Shown here piece after piece: positions 32,791-46,000 of a stretch of DNA of 64,000 nt. The position numbers and the translations under genes were made by a program. The notes beneath the pieces were generated by a model. It ran no database searches. It was given only the letters and a program-made list of their open reading frames with translations, and was not told where the DNA came from. Source of the stretch: Eulemur rufifrons (taxonomy: Eukaryota > Chordata > Mammalia > Primates > Lemuridae). The DNA lies in the NCBI RefSeq assembly GCF_041146395.1, contig NC_090986.1:46660001-46724000 (forward strand), written 5' to 3'. Position 1 is the stretch's first letter, and each line of letters begins with the position of its first letter.

Positions 32791-33065
32791 CTTATATTTA
32801 GTTCTTTCATCCATTTTTAATGTTTGTATATAATATGAAATATGAGCGGAGATTCAAATGTTTGCATATAGATATCAGTTTTTCCAGCACCATTTGCCAA
32901 AAAGCATATCTTTCCACCATTGAATTGTTTTATACTTTTGTCAAGAATCAATTTATTATGTTCTTTTGGGTCTATTTCTGGATTCTATTCTCTTTCATGT
33001 GTCTATCCCTTTTACCAACACCACATTGTCTTGATTACAATGATGATTATTTAAAAGGCTTTTAA

Positions 33066-33955
33066 AAAGCTGGGTTGTTTTTAAGAAATTTCTTAAGAAA
33101 AATAAATTATTAGACATGTTAATGGAAACACAATGTTAGATTGTTGGCTTCTAAACTACAATTTCATGAAAAATAAGATAAAATTATGTTCAATCATATT
33201 ATTTTTACTACATAATTATTTTAAAGATATTTCACTACAGAGTTAATTTTCCTTCGTATGAATGCATTTATAAAACTGATAAAAATCATTATTTTATATC
33301 ATTTATTTTAGAATTGATTGGTGGCTATATTTTATGGTTCAGGCCTATAGATCAGCTAAAGTAGCTAAAGTAGTTCTGCCACCTACATGTGCATTCTAGG
33401 GCTTGAACTGCCAGGTAACCCCATATTCGTGATGATTGCAGAAACACAGGAGAGCATGTCATGAAAACAACTGTTAAGCCCTTGATTGTTTAGTATCTAT
33501 TAAAGTTTTCATTCACAAAGCAAGTTACACCCCTGAGTCCACAAAGTTTAGGAAGTATATTCCTGTCATGGAAGTAAAGCAGGAGTAAATATTTTTAAAT
33601 TATATTCCAACCATCATGGTCTGCATACCCGTTCAAGTCTCTCTGATATGCAAAATATAGAGATCCCAAAAAGTTTTGTTAAAATCATGGCATCAGTTTG
33701 TAGTCTAAATTCTTGAAATATCTATGAAATCTTGATGCAGCTAGTCTTGAACTGGAGTCTGATGAACCAAAAATCTAAGTTAGTACCTTCCCTCATGCCC
33801 AATATTCAAATGTGGAACAAGAACCTGTTAGCTGCCCAAAACTTGTAGCAGTCATGGGTCTAGCAATTATGGACAAATGTTCCCAGGTATCCCTACTCTG
33901 GGAGAAAAGGAATATTTTTTTTTTTTTTTATGCCAGGTTCTTTTTTTTTCTCCTT
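33066..33955. other. Unassigned DNA
   Basis: Somewhat less AT-rich around 33340-33900. It looks like an old interspersed repeat that may continue at 34453-35720, but I cannot name it. Poly(T) at about 33916-33928. Confidence 0.35.
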
Positions 33956-34452
33956 TCAATTTTTTTTTATTTTTAATTATTATGGGCACATAATAGTTTT
34001 ATATATTTATGGGGTATCTGTGATGTTTTGATACAGGCATACAATGTGTAATGATAAAATCAGGGTAATTGGGATATCCATCACCTAAAGCATTTATCGT
34101 TTCTTTGTGTTAGAAACATTATAATTTCACTCTTTTAGTTATTTTTAAATATATAATAAATTATTGTTAATTGTGGTCACCCTATTGTGCTACTGAATAC
34201 TAGATCTTATTTATTCTAATTAATCATATTTTTTGTACCCATTAACCATCCCCACTTTATCCGCCACCTTCCCCCCACGCCCATTACCTTTAATGGCCCT
34301 CTGGTAACCATCATTCTACTGTCTATCTCCACAAGTTCATTTTTTTAGCTCCCACATATGAAGAGAATATGCAAGATTTGTCTTTCTGTACCCAACTTAT
34401 TTCATTTAACATAATGTTCTCCAGTTCCATCCATGTTGCTGCAAATGATAGG
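33956..34452 (-). mobile_element. L1 3' UTR (old primate type)
   Basis: Minus-strand tail with poly(T)-like start, attattatgggcacataata, ggcatacaatgtgtaatgat, tcagggtaattgggatatcc, ctggtaaccatcattctact and ccagttccatccatgttgct. 5' truncated, no coding part. It sits within an older unidentified repeat. Confidence 0.8.
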
Positions 34453-37400
34453 CCAAGCTTCCATTATCAGAGCCCTCGGCTCTGCAATCAGGAAATTCTT
34501 TTTGTATGATGCTCCTTAGCCAATTCTGAATAATTGGTTAAAAATTAAAGAATTAAAAGGATTAAAGAATATGACATCTGGGGATTCTGAGAGGTCTCTC
34601 AACCTGAGTCCTATTTTTGAAAACTTGGGGCCAAAAAACTATTTATAACTTACAGAATTTTCGCCTCTTGTGATCTGACTGGCAATACTTTTGACAATAT
34701 AGTTTTCACTCATGTTTTGGTTTTGTAAGTCTTAAATTATAGGCAATTCCACGTGCCAACAGCCACATCTTCAATTATTTTCAGGACATTTCTCTTTCTA
34801 AACTTAATTACAGTCCTGTTGAGCCAATCAGCCTGCTGTGAGACCACATTTTCCTTCAGATACTTTAATCTAGCTTAAAGGGTCTATTTGACGCTAATTC
34901 TTTTTAAAAATAATAACTAAAGATAATCAAGACACCTAATTTGGGCTTTTCCTTTCTATACAATAACAGTCGTATTTTATTTGGTGAAAAGCAGTTTTAT
35001 TTTCTAAACCTACAAGTTCTAGGTTTTCTGTATTTGCTCAAAATTCTGTTTGCAAACTGGCAAAAATACTTTCCTGAGCTTATCTTTTCTTGTAGTAACT
35101 CTGAAATCCAACTAGTAGAAACCAGTGTACGATTTCAATATTTTGCCTCAAGATGTCCAAACTACTTTAAAAATACATTGGGGAAGTGTTCACCCTTTCG
35201 AAATATCACAAGTAAAATTTCAAATATTTTGGTAGTAAAGAGAATAAATTGCTATTTTCCTGATCTCCTGGAACAATTTTCTCATTGTAAGCACTTGGTC
35301 CAAATTTGTTGCCATTTAGTTTTTTTTTTTTTTTTCTTTTTTAACAAATATCAGTACTCTCACTTGTGGTGCCAATTTTTGCATCAGCTTAATACAAAAA
35401 GAAGTAAAAAGTAAAAGCAGTGGCTTCTAGCAATGAGCATTTATTTTTCTCATGGTTCTGCAGTTTACCTGAAGAATTTCTTCTCCAAAGGGGTTCCTCC
35501 TGGGGCCCAGGCTGAAGGGCAACAGCTACCGAGTCATGACTTTTCTCTTAGAAATGGCAGATGTGCAAGAGGACACACCTGAGCACACAAGCACATTAAA
35601 AGCCTTGTTAATGTCACAACTACTCACATCCCGGTTTCCAAAAAAGGCACATGACTAGTCTATTAGTCAAATTTAACTAGTAGAAAACACACTCCCCTTA
35701 CAGAATTCAGGGAGAGGCCGTTACTATTTTTTAATGCTAATGTAATCTAACACAGTCCTCTTAAAAAGAAGCTGGATAAAATAAAGTCTTCAACAGCAGT
35801 TTTTCCAGAGAGAAAAACAAAACACAAAACAAACATACATATATACTTATAAATTGCCCTCTGTTTGAAGTGAAGCTGCAAATATTTCCACTTAGCTGGA
35901 ATGCAAGAAAAATTGTAGGAAAGAGTAAGAGTGGGGCAGGAAGGGGGGTGTCATCCCTTTCTACCTTCATGATATTCGCATAACAAATATTCATAGATAA
36001 GTCATTAAGGAGATTCTCATTGGTTTATTTTTTATATTCTCTCTTTAACTCCACTTGGAGCAATATGAAAGCATTTCATAGTATTTGACTATAACATAAT
36101 TAAATTTATAAAAAAATATATGCACTCTGCATATCAAGAATGTACCAGAACTTGTTCTAACAAAAGAAGAAGATAAGGCAAGAAAGAAACCTAGTGAACT
36201 AGTGGTTCAAAACAGAAAACAAAGTGTATTCTTGAAATAATGGTGATGCAAGGTGTCAAACTACACACATGTGCAATAGACTCAAAATCAAAGACATCCT
36301 GATAGGAGAAAGCAGATGGAATCCTGTAAAGGTGTATTTCTAAGAAAAAAAAAATGTGGTGGAGCATTTGGTGTGTTAATTCTGAGAGGAGTTACTGGTT
36401 CAGTCAGATATTTGAACTCTCCAAGCAATATTTGCTCTATATCAAGAAATCTTGAGTAATTTTCTATTTGTTTTTGGTTAACAGAAATTGTATCAAGAGA
36501 TATGTGAAAATGATTTTTTGTATTAACCGTGATGTCAAACACTCTTCCAATATGAAGATTCAATTCTGTCTATGGATCAGATAAATATTTTTTCAATAGA
36601 AATTATTTTTCCCCTCCTCTTTCTATTCTGTTTTCTTCTTTTACGGTGTGTATTATCCTCATTTTAAGATTTCTTGGTCTACCTGGCATATATCTCGATT
36701 GCCTCTTAGTACTTTTCTTTAAAATAGGAGTTTAGATCAGAAGTTTATTCTAGACATGAAGGCAAAATAGACACAATGCTTGAAAGTGATTTTCTAAATA
36801 ATACTTAAAATACTTTAAGAACGAGTGAGATCATTTTGTGAGGATGGTACATAGGAGAAATCTTTGGTGTGATCTCATTCATCTTTTCACTATGGGAACC
36901 TAGTACTGGTCCCTCATCTTAAACCTAGTGATGAGCAGGGTTTTGGCAGAAACTCTAAAAATCCTTAATAAGTGACAAACTCTGGTGGGATGCAAGGTGG
37001 TATAGAAGCAGCCTGAGAGAAGCATTGAGGACAAGAATTTCCTGAGAGCATTCGTGACAGAGCTAGGAAGCATCAGTAATATCAGATTTGCCTACATTCT
37101 CCTAGTTTATTGGCCAGAGATTATATATGGGTTTCCAGAAGTAGAAATGTGGCCCACATGAGGAAGAGAAGCAACAGGGTGTACAGGACCACATAGATGG
37201 GTATAAAAAACTCAGCAGCAAGAGACTAGAAATGGATGAATGAGAACTGAGAATGGAGTTCTAACTGGCCCCCGAGAATACGGAAGTATCTGAAACAGTG
37301 GAGGAAAATGCACTTTGCCTAGCCTGACATGAAATATAGAAACAGCCTCAAAATTGTGTCATAGAAGAAAAAAGTCATCTTTAAACTGCAGTGTAACGCA

Positions 37401-37779
37401 TAGCGTTTGAAGCCAGTTTAGGACTAATGAAAGTACAAACTGCCATACTCCTGTTCCTTTCCTTCCACAGGGATCCACGGAGCAGCTGGCAAAGAATGAG
37501 AGTGAGAAGAGAAGCAGAGAGTAAAGAATTAAAGAGTCAATCATATTTTTCCCATCACAGGCTCCCAGCCGGAAACTGCCCTAGCTGTGAGAGGGTCTTA
37601 AACTTATCACTGCAACAATTTAGAATTTTGATTAATATATTGTTCTCACATTCTAATGGTAGAATTGAGTCTGTGTTTAAAACTGCTGTCAACCAACTGT
37701 TTGCCACAGAAGATTAAGCAGACAACCTGTTGGAACTGCCAGAATTCTTATTCAGATAATACAAAATTTACATTTTTTT
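34453..37779. other. Unassigned DNA, partly old repeats
   Basis: A 157-codon plus frame (34941-35414) includes a translated poly(T) and no domain, so I do not call it. About 35420-35720 resembles a medium-reiterated repeat. Poly(T) at 35320-35335. Remainder AT-rich with no recognisable gene. Confidence 0.35.
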
Positions 37780-37935
37780 AAAAATAAATTGGCCAGGATG
37801 GAGTGGTGTGATTAATCATAACTCACTGCAGGCTCAAACTCTTGGGCTCAAGTGATCCTCCTGTCCCAGCCTCCTGTTAGCTGGGACTATGGAAGTGTGC
37901 AGCGTGCAAACATGCCCAGCTATTTTTTTTTTTTA
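37780..37935 (-). mobile_element. Alu-related monomer (FLAM/FRAM-like) or old Alu half
   Basis: Minus-strand 7SL-derived monomer: ggccaggatggagtggtgtg, actcactgcaggctcaaact, gggctcaagtgatcctcctg and ctgggactatggaagtgtgc, ending at a T-rich tract. It lacks a second arm and is more diverged than the two full Alus, so it is an early monomer or a fragment. Internal B box region visible. Confidence 0.8.
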
Positions 37936-39389
37936 ATCTAGGGAAAGGGGTACTTTATTTCACTCAATAAACTAAAGGAATGGAGAGAAGTCAATATAAT
38001 GTGGTTTAAATGCATTAGGAGGCTAGCTTCCTTAGTATCTTTAAAAATCTTTGTTATAATTTATTCTGGGCTGTGTTATATTTTTTTTTTCATTTGATTG
38101 ATCACTTTATCTATGTACCTATCATCTGTCTTCAATCTACCTGAAATTACTATGGATATTATTGAAGCATGGAAAAATGAAATCTAAACAATTAAGATAT
38201 GAAAAGACCCAAGAGTTTAATCAACCATTCATTTCCATTTTTTCACTTGTTAACTCCGCTCTTCTGAACTGATAACTGTCCTGGATTTGAACACTTTTAA
38301 TGATAGATAGCAAAAGACTCATTGAAGTTGTTAAGCTGGAAGTAAGTCTCTTAGTATGTTTTTCCCTATATTGAACTGATTGGTCTCTTTGCATATTCCC
38401 CCATTTTACTTCTTCTACCAAATAATGTAAGTCTTTTCTCTGGACTAATATATAAGAAGATTTAACATGAACAATTTTTAAACCATCTGAATTCAGCTAT
38501 TGTGTCCTCATACCATTTCTTTGCAAATCCCATAATCTTGAACTTCTCATAAGTCATGGCTGCAGACACCATAGGACATATTTCTGACTGTTATCTAGGT
38601 CCATCTTAAATTGTAGCAAATTTTGATGGTTTAATATTCCAGAGAGAATTTTGAATAATTTATAGAAACACATATGTCTAGTAATATTAACTAATTTTGT
38701 TTTTATTTCATCAATTAATGGGACACAATAAGAACTCATATATAGTTAATGAACTTTTAAAACATCTGGTATTATTCAGTTAAGATGCTATTCATCCAAG
38801 TTCATGACATCTTATACCATATAAATTGGTGTAAGGGGTTTTTGTTTCATTAATACTATATATGCTATAAATTCAGCTTGTTATATTTAGTTCATAATTC
38901 CAATATTGAGAAGTGATTTTAAAATTCTTATTATTTCATCAAACTCATTAGACATTCTTTCATTTTCCTGTGCTCAGAGTTTTGCAACATCTCATATTTT
39001 ATTTGATTAATTTATACATGGCATGAGCCTAAAAATAAAAACACCTATGACATCACTTAATTTTAGCCTTGATAGTTTTGGAGTATTTTTATATAAACGA
39101 TATTAGTCTAATATTGCTCACATGTTGAACATGTTCACAAGGATATCAAAGGAGAATTTTAGCAATTTGATAAATAAATATGTTATGTCCACAACTGGCT
39201 TCAATTCTGTTATATTTAATGACAAATTCAACGGGCTTTTAATACATTATCTTAAAATAGATATGATTTAATTAAATAGCAGTCTTTGGATGCAATAGAC
39301 AAAAACTCAAATCATTCACATAATTTAGCACAAAGGAGGAACTTACTGACTCTCAAATTTAGTTTATTTAATCTTTCTTCACACCTCTA
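37936..39389. other. Unassigned AT-rich DNA
   Basis: No gene or named repeat. Confidence 0.45.
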
Positions 39390-39761
39390 GTCCAAACCAC
39401 TGTCATTTCTTGGTTGGAATATTGAACTAGCTTTCTAACTAGATTCCCTTCCCCCACTCCATTCACTGCCTAGTGAGATCTTTTTTTAAAAAATCAAATC
39501 ATTCTACTTTCCTGATATAAATTCACCAATGGCCTTCAATTGTCTATAAAGTCTAACATGATTTTGATCATGTTGACTGCTTTGGACATATATTCTATTT
39601 TCGTCTCCCTACATTCCTGAATTCCAGCGCACATATACTCTTTATGTTCCTTGAATACACCGAGAGCTTCCCAACTTCAGGGTCTTGGATTACCTGTTTT
39701 ATCTTTCTGTTATGGTTTGTTCTCTCACCTTTACTTGGTTGACTTTTATTGTTGTTCACAT
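39390..39761 (+). mobile_element. L2 LINE, first part
   Basis: Plus-strand L2: ccaaaccactgtcatttctt, ggaatattgaactagctttc, gtgagatcttttttt, ccaatggccttcaattgtct and ttccttgaatacaccgagag follow the order of L2 3' sequence. An L1 interrupts it and it resumes after 40777. Confidence 0.65.
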
Positions 39762-40776
39762 CTTTTTTTTGTTTCAAAGTATTAAGGGGGTACAAATGTT
39801 TTTGGTTACATGGATCACTTTTGTAATGCTTGATTCACGGCTATAAGTGTATCCATTAGGTAGGTTTTTGCCTATCCCCTCCTCCACCTCTCCCTGCTTG
39901 ATTTCCACTAAGTTTTGCATTCCTCTGTGCACGTGCGTGCTCATTGGTTAGTTCAAATTTAATAGCAAGTACACTTGATGTTTGTTTTTCCATTCTTGAG
40001 ATACTTCACTTAAGATAGTGGTCTCCAGTTCCATCCAAATTGTTGCAAAAGCCATTAATTTATCCTTTTTATGGCTGAATAGTACTCCATGGTATACATA
40101 TACCACATTTTGTTAACCCATTCATGAATTGATGGGCACTTGGGTTGATTCCACATCTGTACAATTGTGAATTGTGCTGCAATAAACATTCACGTGCAGT
40201 TATCTTTTTGATAAAATAACTTCTTTTCCTTTGGGTACATACTCAGTAATGGGATTTCTGGATCAAATGGTAGGTCTGTGACTAACATACCAATGGCAAT
40301 GACAGCAACAACAAAAATAAATAAATGGCATTTGATTAAACTAAAAAGCTTCTGCACAGCTAAGGAAATCATCAACAGAACAAATAGCCTACATAATGGA
40401 AGAAAATATGCTCAGACTATACATCCCATACAGGGCTAATATACAGAATCTATAAAGAACTCAAGTAAATCAGCAAGAAAAACAACCCCATTAAAAGTAG
40501 GGAAAAGACATGAACAGAAGCTTTTCAAAAGAAGATAGACAAATGGCCAGTAACATATGAAAAAATGCTCAATGTCACTGATCATCAGGGAAATGCCTAC
40601 TAAAACCACAATGAGACATCACCTTACCTCTGCTGGAATGGTTTTTATTAAAAGTCCCAAAACAACAGATGTTGGCATGGATGCAGAGAAAAAGGAATGG
40701 TTATACACTGTTGGTGGGACTGCAAATTAGTACAACCTCTAGGGAAAACACTATGGAGATTCCTCAAAGAAGCATT
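39762..40776. mobile_element. L1 with 5' inversion (twin-primed), nested in L2
   Basis: Minus-strand 3' half from poly(T) (39762) to 40276: 3' UTR variant tttcaaagtattaaggggg and the end of ORF2 (DLPFDPEIPLLSMYPKEKKL). From 40277 to 40776 the upstream part of ORF2 lies in plus orientation. The inverted piece ends where the 3' half begins in a normal L1, with only about 10 bases lost. Typical twin priming. Coding frames are broken. Confidence 0.9.
40277..40776 (+). pseudogene. Inverted L1 ORF2 fragment
   Basis: aaatggcatttgattaaact, cttctgcacagctaaggaaa, aacaaccccattaaaagtag and atcatcagggaaatgcctac code in order for the ORF2 region upstream of the C-terminal domain, in broken frames. Confidence 0.85.
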
Positions 40777-41060
40777 CATTTTCTAACAGCCCAATCAAAT
40801 TTACTCCCACAACCAATTCACACTTTGGCAGTTTATTCTGCTTTATTTCTTTGTGACATAAATTTACTCTACCGTTATATTATACTGTTTATTTATACAC
40901 ATTCATCTTCTATATCGATGCATAATACGTAAGAATGTATTTACATAAAAATGTGAACCAGAATGGAGAAGAAATCTGATTTTGTTTACAGTTTCATCTC
41001 CAGCATTGAGAGATGAGTACCTAGCAATTGGTTGGTATTCATTAAATTTTGATGACTCAA
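40777..41060 (+). mobile_element. L2 LINE, second part
   Basis: Continuation of the L2 3' end: tctgctttatttctttgtga, then gtttcatctccagcattgag and ggtattcattaaattttgat near the usual L2 terminus. Confidence 0.6.
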
Positions 41061-41389
41061 ACGATTGTATATATCCTGGAAGAAGGAGAGAGAGGAAGGA
41101 ACCAAGTATATAAAATTGGTCATCACTAAATTTCCTTCTTATGCCTCAGCTTATCTCTGGGTATTCACTTTCTCTCAGTCAAGCTACTCTATTATACTAG
41201 AAACAAAGTTTCTGTCAACTTAAACTTCTTTGTCTGGTTATCCTCGATATGAATAGATTTTTCCATCTCAGCTGAAATGTCAAAAAACTTCTGGGGAAAT
41301 GGAATGATTGGTCTCACTTTGATCACATATCCAAAGCCTGTATTAATTATTAAAAAATACAAATGCCAGCTAATACCAATGCTTTCCTA
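41061..41389. other. Unassigned DNA
   Basis: Nothing recognised. Confidence 0.4.
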
Positions 41390-41740
41390 TTGTCCCCTCT
41401 AAGCATACCACTAAACTACATTTTTCAGGGCTCTAATTTAAGGTAGTGCTTGTGTATGGAATGTGTACGGAAAGGTTTGTCAGTTATACCTGAGGGGAGT
41501 AAAAGTGCATGAACCTCCGTCTTGTTCTCTTTCGCCAGTTGCCAGTCAAATAGAAGAACAACAGAGGAATTGAAGGTCCCAGGGTATAGAGGAATAGATT
41601 AATAAAACGAGCTTGGATGCCAGAATGATTGCATGGAGTCACTGTTGATTTCTAATGACTCTATCTCCAGTTAAAAGTACAGTTTTGCTGTGATAATCTA
41701 CTGAAACGTCAGTATTGTTCATTACAATAGTTAGCCTACC
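41390..41740 (+). mobile_element. Old medium-reiterated repeat, MaLR/MLT1-like
   Basis: tgcttgtgtatggaatgtgt and gagcttggatgccagaatga fit the order of an old LTR-like repeat. Family assignment is weak. Confidence 0.35.
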
Positions 41741-42839
41741 TGAAAAATATGTATAACTACTAATTTTCACCAATTTTCTAATGCAAGTCTAAGGCCTTCT
41801 GCTTAAAGTATGATGCACCAATTTAGGTTCCTAATTTAGAAAAAAGCATAAAACACACACACGTAGCACCATCTACTTTAACAATTTTACATTCTTTGGA
41901 TGGGAATAAGATCTTATAGGTATTTCCAAACCAATCTGCATACAGAAGCCTTCTAGAATTTTTTTTAACAATTTTCTATTCTTTGATATTTATTTCTCTC
42001 AGTATTTTTTCTCAAGTTGGCTTGATACAGTCTATTCAAATGACTTTACTTCTTTTTATAAAAGTGTATCCTCCTTCCTCTCAATAATCATATTCCATCT
42101 TTTTGCTGATCCTGAATTAAATTTATCAGTTACAAAATAATTAAAACTGGCATAAAGCATGTTTGCACTTTCAGGAATGAATAAAGTCAGTGTTTGGTAA
42201 GAGCACAACTCAACATGTAGGTGGAGAACTTTGAAAACACGTTAGAGTGCAGCCCACTGGCAAAATGTTTTCATCATGTATAAATATCAGTCATTATTTT
42301 TCATAAAATGAGTGGAGAACATATGGATCATATTAATGATTGAGAGACATTGATTACCAGAGCTTATATCTCCTACTTCCCCACCACCACCTAATATCAC
42401 CATTCTGGTCACAAATCTATTTCTGTTCAATATAGCACTTCTAAATATAGAATTTTCTCTAGTATTTTTACCATCTAGCTATTTTCTTAGAAACAAAAAC
42501 AAAGAAATCTTTCTTAATTACATTTCTTCTATAATACAAAACTCATGTCCATCATGTTTTAGGCTTAATTCAAAAACTCATCAGATAAGTATTAAACTTT
42601 TCTACTGCAAGCTCTCCGCTTTATAGAGGATATTGCTCCTACTTTATCTTATCTTTAATACTTTAACACTAGAGTGTAAACTTGTGGTAAAAAATTATGT
42701 ATTATAATTATTGTTTATCTGTAGGTCTCACTTAATGCACAACAATATAGGCCACAAGGTACTCCAGAACAGAAACACAGTTTTATTTATATTTTAAAAT
42801 CATTCACTTTGTAGTAGAAAACATGGAAGGTAGTCAATA
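41741..42839. other. Unassigned AT-rich DNA
   Basis: Nothing recognised. Confidence 0.45.
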
Positions 42840-43035
42840 AAGAGCTACCACATATTCACTCCTTACTATGCTCTAGGACCCTGGCTAAATGTTGTACATG
42901 GATTATTTCATTGCTCTTCTACAGAAAGCTATGAAGTGGATATTAGTGGTATTTAAATTTTACAGATGAGATCCTGAAAGTGAGAGAATTTACATTTTCT
43001 GAAGGAATGTCTTTTAGTTAGTAGCATTTGAGACA
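42840..43035 (+). mobile_element. MIR SINE
   Basis: Plus-strand MIR core and 3' region: tgttgtacatggattatttc, ttctacagaaagctatgaag and aaattttacagatgagatcc. tRNA-derived SINE spread by L2, ancient in mammals. Confidence 0.75.
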
Positions 43036-46000
43036 AGTTATGGTAAAAATTTGATATAATGTCCTTTCTCTCCTGATTAGAGGCTAGTGGGGGTGTTATG
43101 CATCAGTCAAAGGGTTTTCACAATGAATCCATAATTACACAGTGGGATAAATTTACTGAATCAAAGAATAAATTATTTATGATTGTATTCTGTATTTTTA
43201 TTGTTGAATTGACCACATACATTACATTTATTTGTTGTACAATGCCTTCAGCCATACATTTTTGATGTCTGATATTACTTTGTGGACAACAAATAATATC
43301 CATTATGGGTTAGTTTTATTTTAAGTCATGGATGAAAATTATTTCCAAATCCCAGAGATTATACCCGTGTGTTAGTTTTACTGAGACATCCATACTGTGT
43401 CCTTCGATTTTGTATTTGTTAATAATTTACAATTTTAGTAAGATTCATTGAGTCTCGTGCTTCAAAATATGTGCCATACATATGTGTAAATGTTTCATTA
43501 AAAAAAGTACTTAAAATGAGATTTTCTTTTTGATATCCTTTTTTAAAGAGTGCACTCAGTTTTTAAGAGAAATGCCGTTGTAGGTTTGTCACACTGTTAC
43601 TATTAATGAAAATTTTGTCCTCACTCTTTAAATTTCACAGTTATCTACACGTGTCCTTTAAATAAACCACTGCATGAGAAAACTGGTGAATATATTTTGC
43701 TATTATCAGTGTGTCTTATTATTGTGGTTATCCCTCAATTATATTGATCTTAGTCTTGTATCATAGTTACTGGGTAGAAATCAGTATTAATTTATTGAAA
43801 CTTCCACCAGTGAACATAGAAGACTGGTTTTGTTGCTCAAAGTTAATTTTCTGAACAGATCTACATTTCTGGTAAATCTGTTGCTTTTATTATTTCACCA
43901 ATGTCTGTAATAACAGTTATATAACAATGTTGGATAGTGTAAAAGTCATACATATGTTAACAAAGAGGTTTGCATTCAGCAAGATAAAATATTTTAATGA
44001 AGAAACTTTTACCCAAAAAGGAAAAATAACATTTTTAATTAATGAAGGGTTATTTGAATGAAAAATTTTTCCTAGCCTTTTTTCCAAATATTATCATTTT
44101 ATATCTGTAATCAAACAGTAGAAGCTTGCCAAATAGATACAAATATATATAAGTGGAACAGATTTACCATCTAGAAATAAAGACAAATATACTCATGAAC
44201 CTAATATATGACAATGTTAAGTTGGCAAATTTCTGAGTGAGGGATGAATTATTTGATAAATGAAATGGGAATAAAATCAAATGTAAACTTGTACTTTATA
44301 TCATATATCACACTGATCTCTAATGGATTATAGTGGAGACATTTCCAAGCAAGAACTTTCCCTGTGCCTCACACACTCTCCCTGCCCAACCCCTCAAAAT
44401 CCCAGACTCAAACAGGGATCTTAGCTGCTCTTAAATTATTGAAGCCTTGGAACTCACTTTTAAATAAATTTAGTGTATATTAGAGAAGTTTATGACTGTA
44501 AATATTTGATATGGTTTACTATATTTATTGTAGAAAATTATCATTAACAAGTTATCTGAAGACTTATTTACACCAGAAAATTATTAAGAGAAATACAAGT
44601 AATTACTTAAATTTTAAAGTGAGTTTAAATAGTTCACTTTAAAACTTCAAGGAAAATATTATATATGTTATGGCTCTAATAATGTTTTTGTTCTCTGAAT
44701 AGTCAAGTTTATTTTAATCACTTTTACTAGTAATTCACAAAAGAGGGGGCTATAACTTTAATTCATTAATTACCTCTACAGTATTTCTTAGAATCCATAA
44801 TGGAAAAGATGGAGATACTGAACTTTGTGAATTTTTAAAGTTCATATCAAAATGTACCATTAAATGATAAGCCAAAAATGCCAGACTAAACAAGAAAAAA
44901 CAATAAATATTACATGTGTAAGAGAATCTTTATCTTAAATAATGTAAAGGGCACTATAAAAAACACATAGAAAATATTATGTAATGGTAATTTTCAGAAA
45001 ATAAAATAGAAATTTTTTTAAAGGAGAGTGTTCCAATAGACACTAAGTCAAATAATCTACTGGTAGATAGAAAAACAATAATTAAAGCAACAGTAAGATA
45101 ATATTTTAAAAATTAAACCTGAAAGTTGGTCACTGCCAGCAATGCCAAATCAAAGTTGGAAATCTGCTTCTATCACTATATGAAACAAAATATTTAAAGC
45201 TACAGGAAATTACGTAATGTGCCTCAGAGAACTTTTCTTCTGTGATTTTTTTTCTAGATTTTTCTTCTAAAATTTCTTCTAAAATAAAATGGATGAAGTT
45301 GCTATTCTCTCTAGGGAACCAAGAAATTCAAATTGCTTCTGTGTAACTTTCCCTCCCTTATATGGAATATAATTATGAGTTTGATCAGCCACTCATATGT
45401 CCGCTCATCATATGACATTTTTATTCAAACATACCCTTTTGCATAGATAAACTAGTAGGAATAATTAATGAGACTCTTCATTTGTGGTTTCTGTTCAAGG
45501 CAATTATGTATGTTACGTTATCTACTATCAAAAGTTTTATTTTTGCATACTTTATTAATAATTTAACTCTAAATTATAATGAAACTCTTTCAAGGCTATT
45601 CCTTCCAAGAGTGATTATGACAGTAATTTCTACTTTACTTTTTGTAAGAGGAAAGCAACATTGGATAATATATCACTGACAGCCAGTCTAACCATGGCAA
45701 TTAATGATTTGTAAATTAAGCTACAAAAATATTTGCTAAACTAAAATCATTATATTATCTACTGCAACTCCAGCTGGAAAATATGTAGCTTTTGTTAACG
45801 TTACTTTTGACAGATTAGGTGTCATTTCTGATTAACAACTGATAAATATATTTTCATTCACCTAAATTTAAAGGAAAAATTCCACACAACCATCCTTTGT
45901 ATGAGACTATCTTTCTCTTTCACTAAAGATATTTGACCATCAAAAAAGGGCACTCTGCCCTTAATTCATGATTTCTTTTAATTCTATATCTCTTTTCATA

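Larger units (their letters stand above)
31931..33065 (-). mobile_element. Old L1 ORF2 fragment, minus strand, interrupted
   Basis: Minus-strand ORF2 upstream of the piece at 31715-31930: gatgttgaacatcttctcat, cttgctttgtaattctcttg, cagcaccatttgccaaaaag and cttttgggtctatttctgga. It is interrupted by a small L1-tail-like block at about 32078-32205 and by another block at about 32445-32790. The 3' part being in reverse (31715-31930) does not fit simple twin priming, so this is either a local inversion or two elements. Confidence 0.65.

Noticed and set aside
34941..35414. 157-codon plus-strand open frame as a gene
   Set aside because: Low-complexity, translates a poly(T) run as a row of phenylalanines, and lies in what looks like an old repeat.
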